The notes under the pieces are model-generated. The model was not told the DNA's origin, ran no database searches, and saw nothing but the letters and a program-made list of their open reading frames with translations. DNA of 64,000 nucleotides from Qaidamihabitans albus (lineage in GTDB: Bacteria > Actinomycetota > Actinomycetes > Mycobacteriales > Pseudonocardiaceae), in NCBI RefSeq assembly GCF_016464705.1, contig NZ_JAEHOB010000002.1, positions 248,001 through 312,000 on the forward strand, written 5' to 3'. Position numbers and translations under genes: made by a program. Below are positions 35,800 through 45,209 of this stretch, in pieces; position 1 is the first letter of the stretch, and the number at the start of each line of letters is the position of its first letter.

Positions 35800-36642
35800 T
35801 CACCCGGACCGGCTCTCGCCCGGAGGCAGGGACCGGAGCTCCTCGGCGATCCACCGGCCCGGCGGACAGCCCGCGAGCGCGCGCCACTCGTTGGTCAGGT
35901 GCGCCTGGTCGTAGTACCCGCAGTCGAGCGCCAGCCCGGCCAGGTCGACCTCCGCCCGGCGGCGCAGCGACCGCGCCGTCCGCTCGAACCGCAGCACCCG
36001 GGCGGCCTGCTTCGGGGACACGCCCAGCTCGCGGCGGAAACGCTCACCGAGATGGCGGCGGCTCCAGCCGAGCTCGCCCGCCAGCGTCTCGACGCGAAGC
36101 CTGCCGCCCGCGGCGAGCAGCCGGTCCCAGGCATACTCCACCTCCGGTGCCACGCTCGCGCGCGCACCGGCCCCGGCGGCACGCAGAGTCTCGTCCAGCA
36201 GGGCGAAGCGGCGGGGCCAGTCGCTCGCGGCCGCGAGCCGCTCGGGCAGCGCGGCCAGTGCGGGCGAGCCGAGGTTCGCGAGGTCGGTGACGTGGCCGCT
36301 CAGCTCGGCCGCGGGCAGGCCGAGCAGCGCACGCGTGCCGAGCGGGTTCAGGTCGAGCTGGATGCCGGACTGGAACTCGTCCTGCCCGATCAGCACGGGG
36401 CCGGTGTGCAGGCCGCCGGCCAGCGCCTGGAGGGCAGTGGCGGCCGCACCGGGCCGGGGCATCCTGACGATCCGGATTGGCCGGGCGAGGCTGATGACGA
36501 GCGTCACATGCGGGCCGGGCAGGCCCCGGTGCACACCGGGCGCGACCCCGTGCCGGGTATAGCCGGTGTAGCGCGTGACGAGGTACCGCAACGCGGGGTG
36601 CGGCTCGCGGACCGCCCACTCGTCGGCGTTCACCGGCCTCAC
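35800..36642 (-). CDS. AraC family transcriptional regulator
   Basis: This 280-residue protein ends in an AraC-type double helix-turn-helix (about 175-270: LAGELGWSRRHLGERFRREL ... LALDCGYYDQAHLTNEWRALAG). The N-terminal part resembles the DUF6597/effector domain of actinobacterial regulators. Its GTG overlaps the stop of the upstream LLM gene (4 nt, GTGA), so the two are co-transcribed. No palindrome is obvious at its promoter. Confidence 0.85.
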   Translation of the reverse strand: MRPVNADEWAVREPHPALRYLVTRYTGYTRHGVAPGVHRGLPGPHVTLVISLARPIRIVRMPRPGAAATALQALAGGLHTGPVLIGQDEFQSGIQLDLNPLGTRALLGLPAAELSGHVTDLANLGSPALAALPERLAAASDWPRRFALLDETLRAAGAGARASVAPEVEYAWDRLLAAGGRLRVETLAGELGWSRRHLGERFRRELGVSPKQAARVLRFERTARSLRRRAEVDLAGLALDCGYYDQAHLTNEWRALAGCPPGRWIAEELRSLPPGESRSG

Positions 36643-37706
36643 TCCCCGCTTGGCGGACGTTCCCTCGCGGCGATCTCGCGGCGAACCACCGGCGCCACCT
36701 CGGTACCGAGCAGCTCGATCGCCTTCAGCGTCTCCTTCTGCGGCACGCCGCCGAAAGCCAGCTGGATGAGCAGGCGCTGGTGCCCGAACAGCTCGTGCTG
36801 GTACATGATCTTGTCGATGAGCTCCTGCGGGCTGCCCACCACGAGCGCGCCCGGCTTGGCCGACTGCGCGTCGTAGGCGTCGCGCGGGGTGTGGAAGCCG
36901 CGCCCGCGTTCGTGGAAGTTCTCCAGCATGCCGCGGTTGAAGTACGGGTACGACAGGTCCCTGGCGGCCTGGCTGGTCGGGGCGACGAAACCCGGCGAGT
37001 TGATGCTCAGCGGCAACGTGTCGGGATCGAGCCCCGCCTCGGCCGCCGACTCCCGGTAGAGCTGCGCGAACGGTGTGAACCGGGCCAGCGCGCCGCCGAT
37101 GATCGCCAGCGCGAGCGGCAGCCCCAGCCGCCCTGCCCGCACCACCGACTCGGGGGTGCCGCCCACCGCCACCCAGATCGGCAGCTTCTCCTGCAGCGGG
37201 CGCGGGGCGATGTCCGCCTCCCGCAGCGGTGGCCGGTGCCTGCCGGACCAGGTGATGGGGTTGCGCTCCCGGATGGCCAGCAGCAGTTCGAGCTTCTCGG
37301 CGAACAGCTCGGAGTACTGGCTGAGGTCGTAGCCGAACAGCGGGAACGACTCGGTGTAGGAGCCGCGGCCGGTGATGATCTCCGCCCGGCCGTTCGAGAT
37401 CAGGTCGAGGGTGGCGTACTGCTGGAACACGCGCACCGGATCCTCCGAGCTGAGGACGGTGACGGCGCTGGAGAGCCGGATGCCGTTGGTCCGGGCGGCG
37501 ATCGCCGCGAGCGCGACCGACGTCGCCGAGACGGCGAAGTCGGACCGGTGGTGCTCACCGAGCGCGAAGACGTCCAGGCCGACCTGGTCGGCCACGACGG
37601 CCTGCTCCGCGTAGTCGTGGAGACGCTGCCGTGCCGTGGGCAGCGCACCGGTGTGCGGGTCGGTGGTGATCTCGCCGAACGAGTAGATCCCGAGCTCGAA
37701 GGTCAC
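36639..37706 (-). CDS. LLM class flavin-dependent oxidoreductase
   Basis: This 355-residue luciferase-like monooxygenase has the TIM-barrel signature ALGEHHRSDFAVSATSVALA and the binding region DLISNGRAEIITGRGS. It then has PLQEKLPIWVAVGGTPESV. It probably oxidises an unknown organic substrate using FMNH2 (or F420, common in this class). It forms a two-gene operon with the AraC regulator. Confidence 0.88.
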   Translation of the reverse strand: MTFELGIYSFGEITTDPHTGALPTARQRLHDYAEQAVVADQVGLDVFALGEHHRSDFAVSATSVALAAIAARTNGIRLSSAVTVLSSEDPVRVFQQYATLDLISNGRAEIITGRGSYTESFPLFGYDLSQYSELFAEKLELLLAIRERNPITWSGRHRPPLREADIAPRPLQEKLPIWVAVGGTPESVVRAGRLGLPLALAIIGGALARFTPFAQLYRESAAEAGLDPDTLPLSINSPGFVAPTSQAARDLSYPYFNRGMLENFHERGRGFHTPRDAYDAQSAKPGALVVGSPQELIDKIMYQHELFGHQRLLIQLAFGGVPQKETLKAIELLGTEVAPVVRREIAARERPPSGE

Positions 37707-37716
37707 CGGGCCACCC

Positions 37717-38859
37717 TCAGCCGACCGTGACCTCGGGCGCGCCGGTCTCGCCGGACTCCTCGGCGATACGCATGGCCTCCTCGATGAGGGTCTCGACGAT
37801 CTGGTGCTCGGGCACCGTCTTGATCACCTCGCCCTTGACGAAGATCTGCCCCTTGCCGTTGCCGGAGGCCACGCCGAGGTCGGCCTCCCGCGCCTCGCCG
37901 GGGCCGTTGACCACACAGCCCATGACGGCGACGCGCAGCGGCACCTCCATGCCCTGCAGGCCCGCGGTGACCTCGTCGGCGAGCTTGTAGACGTCCACCT
38001 GGGCCCTGCCGCAGGAGGGGCACGAGACGATCTCCAGCTTCCGCGGGCGCAGGTTCAGCGACTGCAGGATCTGCGCGCCGACCTTGACCTCCTCGACCGG
38101 CGGCGCGGAGAGCGACACGCGGATGGTGTCACCGATGCCCTGCCGCAGCAGCGCGCCGAACGCGACGGCCGACTTGATCGTGCCCTGGAACGCAGGCCCG
38201 GCCTCGGTCACACCGAGGTGCAGCGGGTAGTCACACTGCTCGGCGAGCAGCTCGTAGGCCCGCACCATGACCACCGGGTCGTTGTGCTTCACCGAGATCT
38301 TGATGTCGTGGAAGTCGTGCTCGGCGAAAAGGGACGCCTCCCACAGCGCCGACTCCGCGAGCGCCTCCGGGGTGGCCTTGCCGTGCTTCTCCAGCAGGCG
38401 CTTGTCCAGCGACCCCGCGTTGACGCCGATGCGGATCGGCGTGCCGTGGTCCTTGGCCGCCCGCGCGATCTCGCCGACCCGGTCGTCGAACTTCTTGATG
38501 TTGCCGGGGTTGACGCGCACGGCGGCGCAGCCGGCCTCGATCGCCGCGAATACGTAGCGCGGCTGGAAGTGGATGTCGGCGACCACCGGGATCTGCGACT
38601 TCCTGGCGATCGCGGGCAGCGCCTCGGCGTCGTCGGCGCTCGGACAGGCGACGCGCACGATGTCGCAACCCGCGGCGGTGAGCTCGGCGATCTGCTGCAG
38701 TGTGGCGTTGACGTCGGCGGTGACGGTGGTCGTCATCGACTGCACGGAGATCGGGTGGTCGCTGCCCACGCCGACCGGGCCCAGCTGCAGCTGACGGGTC
38801 TGACGGCGCTCGGAGAGAACAGGTGGCGGGGTGACTGGCAAACCCAGGTCGACGGTCAT
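37717..38859 (-). CDS. ispG: 4-hydroxy-3-methylbut-2-en-1-yl diphosphate synthase
   Basis: This 380-residue IspG (GcpE) converts MEcPP to HMBPP in the non-mevalonate isoprenoid pathway using a [4Fe-4S] cluster. It has a TIM-barrel half ([41 protein letters not shown]) and the cluster-binding Cys in [16 protein letters not shown] and [20 protein letters not shown] 38859 matches the usual start MTVDLGLP. It is arranged with rip1 and dxr as in M. tuberculosis gcpE-Rv2869c-dxr. Confidence 0.97.
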   Translation of the reverse strand: MTVDLGLPVTPPPVLSERRQTRQLQLGPVGVGSDHPISVQSMTTTVTADVNATLQQIAELTAAGCDIVRVACPSADDAEALPAIARKSQIPVVADIHFQPRYVFAAIEAGCAAVRVNPGNIKKFDDRVGEIARAAKDHGTPIRIGVNAGSLDKRLLEKHGKATPEALAESALWEASLFAEHDFHDIKISVKHNDPVVMVRAYELLAEQCDYPLHLGVTEAGPAFQGTIKSAVAFGALLRQGIGDTIRVSLSAPPVEEVKVGAQILQSLNLRPRKLEIVSCPSCGRAQVDVYKLADEVTAGLQGMEVPLRVAVMGCVVNGPGEAREADLGVASGNGKGQIFVKGEVIKTVPEHQIVETLIEEAMRIAEESGETGAPEVTVG

Positions 38860-38904
38860 CGAATCCTCTGCTAGCGGTCTACGACGCGACATCCTCACGA
38901 TACG

Positions 38905-40125
38905 TCACGACGGCAGCCTGATGGGGTTGACGATGTCCGCCGTGATCGTGAGCAGGAACACGGCACCTCCGACGAGGATGAACACCATCGTCACCGCGGA
39001 CAGCTTCGAGTAGTCCACGGGGCCGCCTGCGGCCTTGCCGCGGAGCCTGCGCAACCAGTCTCTGACGCGCTCGTACCAGGTCACGGCGATATGCCCGCCG
39101 TCGAGCGGGAGCAGCGGCAACAGGTTGAAGATGCCGACGAAGAAGTTCAGGCTGGCGAGCAGGAACAGGAACAGCCACCAGATGCCCTGCTCGACGGCCT
39201 CACCGCCGATCCGGCTTGCCCCGATCACGCTGACCGGGGTGTTCGGATCGCGCTCGGCCCCGAAGATGGCCTCGACCACCGCGGGGATGCGCTCGGGGAA
39301 CTCCAGCAGCCGGTGCCAGGTCTCCACCAGCATGTCCCCGGTGAAGGTCGCGGCGCCGCCGACGGCGCCCACCGCGGTGTACTCGAACTCCCGCGGGAAC
39401 GTCACGCCGATGGAGCCGACCTCGACGATCTTCCGCTCCCCGGTCTCGGGATCGAGCACCGGCCGCTCGACCTGGGTCACGTCCACGGTGAGCGGCACGG
39501 TCTCGCCGTCGCGTTCCACCGTGATCCGGGTGGGACCGGACAGCGGCTGCACCTCGGTGACGACGTCCTCGTAGGTCTCGGTGGGCGTGCCCTCGACCGA
39601 GACGATCACGTCACCCGACTGGATGCCGCCCTCCTTCGCCGGGGCGGGCGCGCCGGGTTGGCACGTCGGGTTGCGGTACTCCTGGTTGGTGCGGGCGTCC
39701 TGGACACAGTCGGACACCCCCGCGATCTGGGGGGTGCCCATGATGTTCGGCAGGCCCATCGTGGCGGCCATCAGGTACAGCACGATGAAGCCGAGGACGA
39801 AGTGGGTGAACGACCCGGCGGAAAGCACCACCGTGCGCTTCCAGGTCTTGTACCGCCACATGGCGCGCGGCGCCTCGTCCGGGGTGACCTCGTCGAGCGC
39901 GGTCATGCCGGCGATGTCGCAGAACCCGCCGAGCGGGATCCACTTGAGCCCGTACTCGGTCTCGCCGCGGCGGAAGGAGAAGACCTTCGGGCCGAAGCCG
40001 ACGAAGTAGCGCCGGACCTTCATGCCGAAGGCCTTGGCCGTGAGCATGTGCCCGGCCTCGTGCAGCGCCACCGACACGCAGATGCCGAGCGCGAAGAGCA
40101 CGACTCCGAAGATGTAGGCGAGCAC
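38905..40125 (-). CDS. rip1: Site-2 intramembrane metalloprotease (M50; Rip1/RseP type)
   Basis: This 406-residue membrane protease has the zinc motif HEAGH (His22-Glu23, His26) in the first helix and the LDG motif in LLPLDGGHIAVTWYERVR of the last helical pair. One PDZ domain lies between (about 140-235). In mycobacteria Rip1 cleaves anti-sigma factors after site-1 cleavage. It lies between ispG and dxr, the standard actinobacterial neighbourhood. Confidence 0.95.
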   Translation of the reverse strand: MLAYIFGVVLFALGICVSVALHEAGHMLTAKAFGMKVRRYFVGFGPKVFSFRRGETEYGLKWIPLGGFCDIAGMTALDEVTPDEAPRAMWRYKTWKRTVVLSAGSFTHFVLGFIVLYLMAATMGLPNIMGTPQIAGVSDCVQDARTNQEYRNPTCQPGAPAPAKEGGIQSGDVIVSVEGTPTETYEDVVTEVQPLSGPTRITVERDGETVPLTVDVTQVERPVLDPETGERKIVEVGSIGVTFPREFEYTAVGAVGGAATFTGDMLVETWHRLLEFPERIPAVVEAIFGAERDPNTPVSVIGASRIGGEAVEQGIWWLFLFLLASLNFFVGIFNLLPLLPLDGGHIAVTWYERVRDWLRRLRGKAAGGPVDYSKLSAVTMVFILVGGAVFLLTITADIVNPIRLPS

Positions 40126-40128
40126 GCT

Positions 40129-41334
40129 CTACTTCCCTCCAGTGCTGATCGTGAGGGCACGCTCGCGCGCCCACTGTTCCGCGGCGAAGACGTCCTCGAC
40201 GTCGCGGGGCTCCCGGTGCCATTCGTCGGCGGACTCCACCACTTCACTCACAGTGTCCACGATGGAGGTGAAGCCGGTGTTCTGCGCCAGGAAAGCGGCC
40301 ACGAGCTGCTCGTTCGCCGCGTTGAAGACCGCGGGGAGACAACCACCGACGGTACCCACGTGCCGGGCCAGCTCGACCGCGGGGAACGCGGTGCCGTCCA
40401 GCGGCTCGAACGTCCACGCCGACGCCTCGTCCCAGCGGCAGGCCGGGGCGGCGCCGGGCACCCGGTCGGGCCAGTTCAGCGCGAGCGCGATCGGCAGCCG
40501 CATGTCCGGCGGGCTCGCCTGCGCCAGCGTGGAGCCGTCGGCGAAGGTCACCATCGAGTGCACGATCGACTGCGGGTGCACGACGACGTCGATCCGGTCG
40601 CACGGGATGTCGAACAGCAGCCTGGCCTCGATGAGCTCGAGGCCCTTGTTGACCAGCGTGGCCGAGTTGATGGTGACCAGCGGGCCCATCGCCCAGGTCG
40701 GGTGCGCCAGGGCGGCGTCCACGGTGACCTCGGCCATCTCCTCGCGGGTGCGGCCGCGGAACGGTCCGCCGGACGCCGTGAGCACCAGCCGGTCGACCTC
40801 GCCTGCGCGGCCGCCGCGCAGCGCCTGTGCCAGTGCGGAGTGCTCCGAGTCGACCGGCACGAGCTGCCCCGGCGCGGCCTCGGCGAGCACGAGCGGCCCG
40901 CCCGCGATAAGCGACTCCTTGTTGGCGAGGGCGAGGGTGGCGCCGGTGCGCAGCGCCCGCAGCGTCGGCACCAGGCCCTGCGAGCCCGGCATGCCGTTGA
41001 GCACGACGTCGGCGGGCACGGCGTCGATCAGTTCGGCCACCGCACCGGCTCCGGCGAAGATCCGCGGGAGCCGGAACTCGCCCTGGGAGTAGCCGCGCCG
41101 CTGCGCCTCGGTGTAGAGCGCGAGCTGCAGGTCCTCCACCACGGTCGGCTTGACGACGGCGACCGCCTCGACGCCGTGCGCCAGGACCTGCGCCGCCAGT
41201 GCCTGCGGATCGGAGCCGCCCGCGGCGATGCCTGTGACGCGGAAGAGATCCTGGTTGCGCCGGGCGATATCCAGCGCCTGGGTGCCGATCGATCCCGTTG
41301 ACCCCAGGACGAGCACGCTTCGCGGAGTTGTCAT
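40129..41334 (-). CDS. dxr: 1-deoxy-D-xylulose 5-phosphate reductoisomerase
   Basis: This 401-residue Dxr makes MEP from DXP. The NADPH site is [20 protein letters not shown]. The catalytic region has [15 protein letters not shown] and [28 protein letters not shown] and the C-terminal helical region [13 protein letters not shown] follow. The stop is 3 nt before the rip1 start, so they are co-transcribed. ATG 41334 marks the family start [11 protein letters not shown]. Confidence 0.97.
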   Translation of the reverse strand: MTTPRSVLVLGSTGSIGTQALDIARRNQDLFRVTGIAAGGSDPQALAAQVLAHGVEAVAVVKPTVVEDLQLALYTEAQRRGYSQGEFRLPRIFAGAGAVAELIDAVPADVVLNGMPGSQGLVPTLRALRTGATLALANKESLIAGGPLVLAEAAPGQLVPVDSEHSALAQALRGGRAGEVDRLVLTASGGPFRGRTREEMAEVTVDAALAHPTWAMGPLVTINSATLVNKGLELIEARLLFDIPCDRIDVVVHPQSIVHSMVTFADGSTLAQASPPDMRLPIALALNWPDRVPGAAPACRWDEASAWTFEPLDGTAFPAVELARHVGTVGGCLPAVFNAANEQLVAAFLAQNTGFTSIVDTVSEVVESADEWHREPRDVEDVFAAEQWARERALTISTGGK

Positions 41335-41451
41335 CGCCGACCATTGTCGCGGACCCCGCGCGCGGGTCATCGCCGGTCCGCCTTTCGGGTATGGGATCAT
41401 CGCATCGCAGGAGGCGAATCGCTTCGCAGGATGGCGCGGTAAGGAGTGACG

Positions 41452-41712
41452 GTGGCGAGCAAGGCGGTCGAGAAGCGCACCGGTGCCGACGTGGATCCCC
41501 GTGACGAGCCGTCGGCGGAGTGGGGTTGGCACGGCAGCTTCCCGAAGATCACCCGGGCGGGTGGCTGGCTGGTCGCCCTCGTGCTGTTCGCCATGCTGAT
41601 CGGCAACCACGAGAGCCGGACCGAGGACATCTGGCTGATCGGCCTCGGCGGCAGCATCGTCATCGCGCTGCTGTGGGACATGCGCCGCCGCCGCACCGCC
41701 TGGCGCCGCTAG
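41452..41712 (+). CDS. DUF2631 membrane protein
   Basis: This 86-residue protein has the DUF2631 layout: SAEWGWHG near the start, one hydrophobic stretch ([17 protein letters not shown]), the [13 protein letters not shown] linker, then a second helix and a Arg-rich C-terminus ([11 protein letters not shown]). AAGGAG (41441-41446) lies 5 nt before GTG 41452, which is preferred over the GTG at 41446. The function is unknown; the family is restricted to actinobacteria. Confidence 0.85.
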   Translation: MASKAVEKRTGADVDPRDEPSAEWGWHGSFPKITRAGGWLVALVLFAMLIGNHESRTEDIWLIGLGGSIVIALLWDMRRRRTAWRR

Positions 41713-41715
41713 CGG

Positions 41716-42042
41716 TTGACCTCGACCGCGATCCAGGTTCCGGTTTCTCCGGACACGGACCTGCCGAGCTGGGACCGGCACGACGTGGCTGTGGCTGTGT
41801 CCGGCGCGGTGGAGACACTGGACGTCCAGCGCCGGACCGGCGAGCTCGGCCACCACTGGGTCACGACCATCGAGCAGACCGTTCTCGACCTCGCCGCGCG
41901 CCCCGGGCTCGGCGACCTTCCCGGGGAAGCACGCTCAGCGGTGCGCGCACTACTCCCGCGGGCCGACAGCCACGTCCTCGAAGACCTCGCCACGGCCCAA
42001 CGGCGAGGGGCCCCGCTGCGCCGAGCGCGGACGGCGGCCTGA
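41716..42042 (+). pseudogene. AbiEi-like antitoxin C-terminal fragment
   Basis: This 108-residue frame (TTG start or none) reads [20 protein letters not shown], as in the C-terminal half of AbiEi-type antitoxins (type IV TA). The N-terminal winged-helix is missing, and the fragment starts 4 nt after the DUF2631 stop. No AbiEii nucleotidyltransferase partner lies beside it. It is therefore likely a remnant of a lost system, but it could be an expressed short protein. Confidence 0.45.
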
Positions 42043-42157
42043 CCATGCTCGACGCCGAGGAGGAACACGCGGGTAGCCGGCGCGAAACACTTGACCTGGA
42101 GCCAGGTAGAGGTCGCAGGTTGGAGGCGGCCCGACGGGACTGAAGAAGGAGCAGCAC

Positions 42158-42544
42158 ATGTCGTTCACCGATGCCGAGCTCGACTACCTCGCCACCCAGC
42201 GTCTCGGCAGGCTGGCGACCATGCAGCCCGACGGGACGCTTCAGGTCAGCCCGGTCGGGTTCCGCTACAACGGCGCCACCAGGACGATCGACATCGGCGG
42301 GCACAACATGGCGGCCAGCCGCAAGTTCCGCAACGTCGCCGAGAACGGCCGGGTCGCCTTCGTGGTCGACGACATCGCCTCTGTCCAGCCCTGGCACGTC
42401 CGGTGCGTCGAGATCCGCGGCAGCGCCGAGGCGATCACCGATCCGGCCGGCTCGGGCGGGACCGATGGGGCGCTCATCCGGATCCACCCCGGCCGCGTCA
42501 TCAGCTTCGGGGTCGACGCCCCCGGCCGCGAGGCGGCCGGCTGA
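42158..42544 (+). CDS. PPOX class F420-dependent oxidoreductase family protein
   Basis: This 128-residue split-barrel flavin/F420-binding protein starts FTDAELDYLATQRLGRLATM, with the substrate/cofactor stretch LQVSPVGFRYNGATRTIDI and a C-terminal HPGRVISFGVD. The family reduces diverse substrates with F420H2 or FMN. AAGGAG precedes the ATG. It stands alone between the AbiEi-like fragment and rlmN (convergent). Confidence 0.9.
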   Translation: MSFTDAELDYLATQRLGRLATMQPDGTLQVSPVGFRYNGATRTIDIGGHNMAASRKFRNVAENGRVAFVVDDIASVQPWHVRCVEIRGSAEAITDPAGSGGTDGALIRIHPGRVISFGVDAPGREAAG

Positions 42545-42556
42545 ACGTGCCGAGGC

Positions 42557-43678
42557 TCACTCCTCGGCGGCGAGCTGGCCGCAGGCGGCGGCGATCTCCT
42601 GGCCCCGGGTGTCGCGCACCGTGCACGCCACTCCCCCGGCGTTGACCCGCCGCACGAACTCCCGCTCCACCGGCTTCGGCGACGCGTCCCACTTGCTGCC
42701 CGGAGTCGGGTTCAGCGGGATCACGTTCACGTGCACCAGATGGCCGAGGTGCCTTCGCAGCACCTTCGCCAGCAGATCCGCCCGCCACGGCTGGTCGTTC
42801 ATGTCCCGGATCAGCGCGTACTCGATCGACACCCGGCGGCCGGACACGTCCAGGTAGTACCGCGCGGCCCTGAGCACCTCGTCGATCGACCACCGGTTGT
42901 TCACCGGCACCAGCTCGTCCCGCAGCTCGTCGTCCGGCGCGTGCAACGACAGCGCCAGCCGCACCTGCATCTTCTCGTCCGCCAGCTTGCGGATCGCCGG
43001 CGCGAGCCCCACCGTCGACACCGTCACGGACCGCTGCGAGATGCCGAGCCCGTCCGGCGTCGGATCGGTGATCCGACGCACCGCCGCCACCACCCGCTTG
43101 TAGTTCGCCAGCGGCTCACCCATGCCCATGAAGACGATGTTCGACAACCTGCCGGGAGCGGGGACACCATCCGGCCCGGGCAGCAGCCCGTCGCGCATGA
43201 CCGCCGCGGCGGAGCGCACCTGGTCGACGATCTCGGCGGTGGACAGGTTCCGGTCGAGGCCGCCCTGCCCGGTGGCGCAGAACGGGCACGCCATCCCGCA
43301 CCCGGCCTGGCTGGAGATGCACAGCGTCGCCCGGTCCGGATAGCGCATCAGCACGCTTTCCAGCAGCGTCCCGTCGTGCGCGCGCCACAGAGTCTTGCGC
43401 GTGCTGCCCTCGTCACAGTCCAGGGCCCGGATCTCGGTCAGCAGCGCGGGCATGAGCTGCTCGGCCAGCCGCTGCCGGGACGCGGCGGGGATGTCGGTCA
43501 TCGCGGCCGGGTCGGCGGTCAGCCGCGCGAAGTAGTGGTTCGAGAGTTGCTTGGCGCGAAAGGGTTTCTCGCCGAGCTCGGCGACCGCCTCCGCTCGCTC
43601 GGCCGCGGTCAGGTCGGCGAGGTGCCGCGGCGGCAGGCCGCGGCGTGGGGCGTCGAAAACAAGGGGGAGGGCAGTCAT
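42557..43678 (-). CDS. rlmN: Dual-specificity 23S rRNA/tRNA adenine-C2 methyltransferase RlmN
   Basis: This 373-residue radical-SAM enzyme methylates A2503 of 23S rRNA and A37 of some tRNAs. The cluster Cys are 127, 131, 134 in [16 protein letters not shown] catalytic Cys lies in [17 protein letters not shown] near the C-terminus, with the partner Cys in the cluster-linked region. [14 protein letters not shown] is also typical. Start ATG 43678 (MTALPLV). It is syntenic with M. tuberculosis Rv2880c. Confidence 0.96.
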   Translation of the reverse strand: MTALPLVFDAPRRGLPPRHLADLTAAERAEAVAELGEKPFRAKQLSNHYFARLTADPAAMTDIPAASRQRLAEQLMPALLTEIRALDCDEGSTRKTLWRAHDGTLLESVLMRYPDRATLCISSQAGCGMACPFCATGQGGLDRNLSTAEIVDQVRSAAAVMRDGLLPGPDGVPAPGRLSNIVFMGMGEPLANYKRVVAAVRRITDPTPDGLGISQRSVTVSTVGLAPAIRKLADEKMQVRLALSLHAPDDELRDELVPVNNRWSIDEVLRAARYYLDVSGRRVSIEYALIRDMNDQPWRADLLAKVLRRHLGHLVHVNVIPLNPTPGSKWDASPKPVEREFVRRVNAGGVACTVRDTRGQEIAAACGQLAAEE

Positions 43679-43725
43679 AACCAGTCCATTGTCCCACGCC
43701 CGCACTCCTTGCAACGCGACTGTTT

Positions 43726-43737
43726 ACGATATATCGT
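43726..43737. promoter_or_regulatory. PadR operator-like palindrome with -10
   Basis: ACGATATATCGT (43726-43737) is a perfect 12-bp palindrome located 38 bp before the padR start. A -10-like TACAAT follows at 43751-43756. PadR-type repressors bind similar AT-centred repeats, so autoregulation of the adjacent PadR gene is inferred. Confidence 0.55.
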
Positions 43738-43774
43738 GAGCGTGTCGAGATACAATGAGCAAAGGAGCATGGTC

Positions 43775-44377
43775 ATGCGACCTCCCTTCGACCACGAATT
43801 TCAGCGACAGGGCTTCGGCCCGGGCAGGCACGGTGGCTTCGGTGGCTTCGGCCCCGCCGGATGGGGCGGGTTCCCACCCGGCCGCGGACCACACGGCGGG
43901 CGGCATGGCGGCCCCGGGCGCGGCAGGCGTGGCCGACGCGGTGACATCCGGGCGGCGATCCTCGTACTGCTGGCCGAGCAGCCCCGGCACGGCTACGAGA
44001 TCATCGGCGAGATCGGCGAGCGCAGCGGTGGTCTCTGGCGGCCCAGCCCTGGCTCGATCTATCCCACACTGCAGCTGCTGGCCGACGAGGGGCTCGTGCG
44101 CAGCAGCGAGGACAGCGGGAAGAGGCTGTACGAACTGACCGAAGAGGGCCGTGCCGCCGCGCACAGGCACGACGGGACCCCGCCGTGGGAGCACTTCACC
44201 CAGGACGCCGACCCCCGCGAGATCGAGCTGCGGGACGCCACAGGCACGCTCATCGGCGCCGCGCGACAGATGTCCCAGGTCGGTTCCAGCGCGCAGAAGG
44301 CGAAGGCGGTCGAGGTGCTCAACGAGGCGCGGCGCGCGCTCTACGGCATTCTGGGCGACGCCTCGCCGCCGGACTGA
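43775..44377 (+). CDS. PadR family transcriptional regulator
   Basis: This 200-residue protein has a Gly/Arg/His-rich N-terminus (about 1-55) followed by the PadR winged helix (about 57-125: ILVLLAEQPRHGYEIIGEIG; SPGSIYPTLQLLADEGLVRS). It then has a Vir-like helix. AAAGGAG lies 7 nt before ATG 43775 but only 2 nt before the ATG at 43769, which decides the start. The unusual N-terminal tail is not seen in the simple PadR core. It probably represses itself and possibly a nearby efflux gene. Confidence 0.88.
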   Translation: MRPPFDHEFQRQGFGPGRHGGFGGFGPAGWGGFPPGRGPHGGRHGGPGRGRRGRRGDIRAAILVLLAEQPRHGYEIIGEIGERSGGLWRPSPGSIYPTLQLLADEGLVRSSEDSGKRLYELTEEGRAAAHRHDGTPPWEHFTQDADPREIELRDATGTLIGAARQMSQVGSSAQKAKAVEVLNEARRALYGILGDASPPD

Positions 44378-45150
44378 ACCAGTCCGGCGGGCTTCTCCCG
44401 GACCAGCACCCGGTAACCGACGGGCAGCACCAGCTCGGCGCCGTTCCCACCCGTGTTGCGCCGCAGGGTCTCCGAGATCGCGCGCTCGGCCACCCGTGCG
44501 CTGAACTCGATGCGCAGTACCGCCTCCAGGCCCGCCCGGTCCGCGAAGCGCCACCGGGTCTCCACCCGGTGACAGGTGAACCCGGCATCGGCGAAGAAGC
44601 CGTCGACCGCGCCGGGGTCGTAGTGCGGCAGGTCCTCCAGCATCCAGTCGCCGTAGGGGCGGTGCCGGGTGTCGAGGTCGACGATCACCAGGGCACCGCC
44701 CGGCCGGAGCACCCGATCGGCCTCCCGCAGCCCCGGTTCGCAGCCCGGCCCGAAGAAGTACGCCGTGCGGGCGTGGACCAGGTCGGCGCTCGCCGCCTGC
44801 ACGGGAAGCCGCTGCGCGGCCCCGCGCCGCACCTCGACGTTGGCGTGGCCCGCGGTCCGGCGCTGGGCGCGGCGCACGAGCGGAGGGTGCGGCTCGACCC
44901 CGACCACCGAACGCGCCGTCCCGGCGAAGCGCGGGAGGTGAAAGCCGTCCCCGCAGCCGACGTCGACGACCTCCCGCCCCGCCCACGGCACCCACTCCGC
45001 CAGGTTTCGCCAGAGCACGGCGTCCGCGTCCTGCGCCTGGTTCTCCAGCTCGTACGCGTCAGGGTGATACCAGATGTTCGGACTGGGGACGACTTCCACC
45101 CTGCGTACGAACCTTTTCACGCGAACCAGCCTATCGAGCACCACTGTCAC
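44341..45150 (-). CDS. Class I SAM-dependent methyltransferase
   Basis: This 269-residue protein has the SAM motif I EVVDVGCGDGFHLPRFAG and a post-I acidic residue in VVGVEPHPPL. Motif II/III like RVLRPGGALVIVDLDTRH follows. The substrate is unknown. Its 3' end overlaps padR by 37 nt, with an 11-bp hairpin covering the junction. The start is taken as GTG 45150. Confidence 0.85.
   Translation of the reverse strand: MTVVLDRLVRVKRFVRRVEVVPSPNIWYHPDAYELENQAQDADAVLWRNLAEWVPWAGREVVDVGCGDGFHLPRFAGTARSVVGVEPHPPLVRRAQRRTAGHANVEVRRGAAQRLPVQAASADLVHARTAYFFGPGCEPGLREADRVLRPGGALVIVDLDTRHRPYGDWMLEDLPHYDPGAVDGFFADAGFTCHRVETRWRFADRAGLEAVLRIEFSARVAERAISETLRRNTGGNGAELVLPVGYRVLVREKPAGLVQSGGEASPRMP
44366..44390. 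terminator. Shared hairpin at the padR/methyltransferase convergent ends
   Basis: CCGCCGGACTG (44366-44376) pairs with CAGTCCGGCGG (44380-44390) across a 3-nt loop that includes the end of the padR stop codon. It is a symmetric stem, so it could terminate both convergent genes. No U-run is present. Confidence 0.6.
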
Positions 45151-45209
45151 GTAAGATCACCGGCGCGATACGAAGTGCGATCACAGACCGGAAACAAAGG
45201 GAGTTGATC

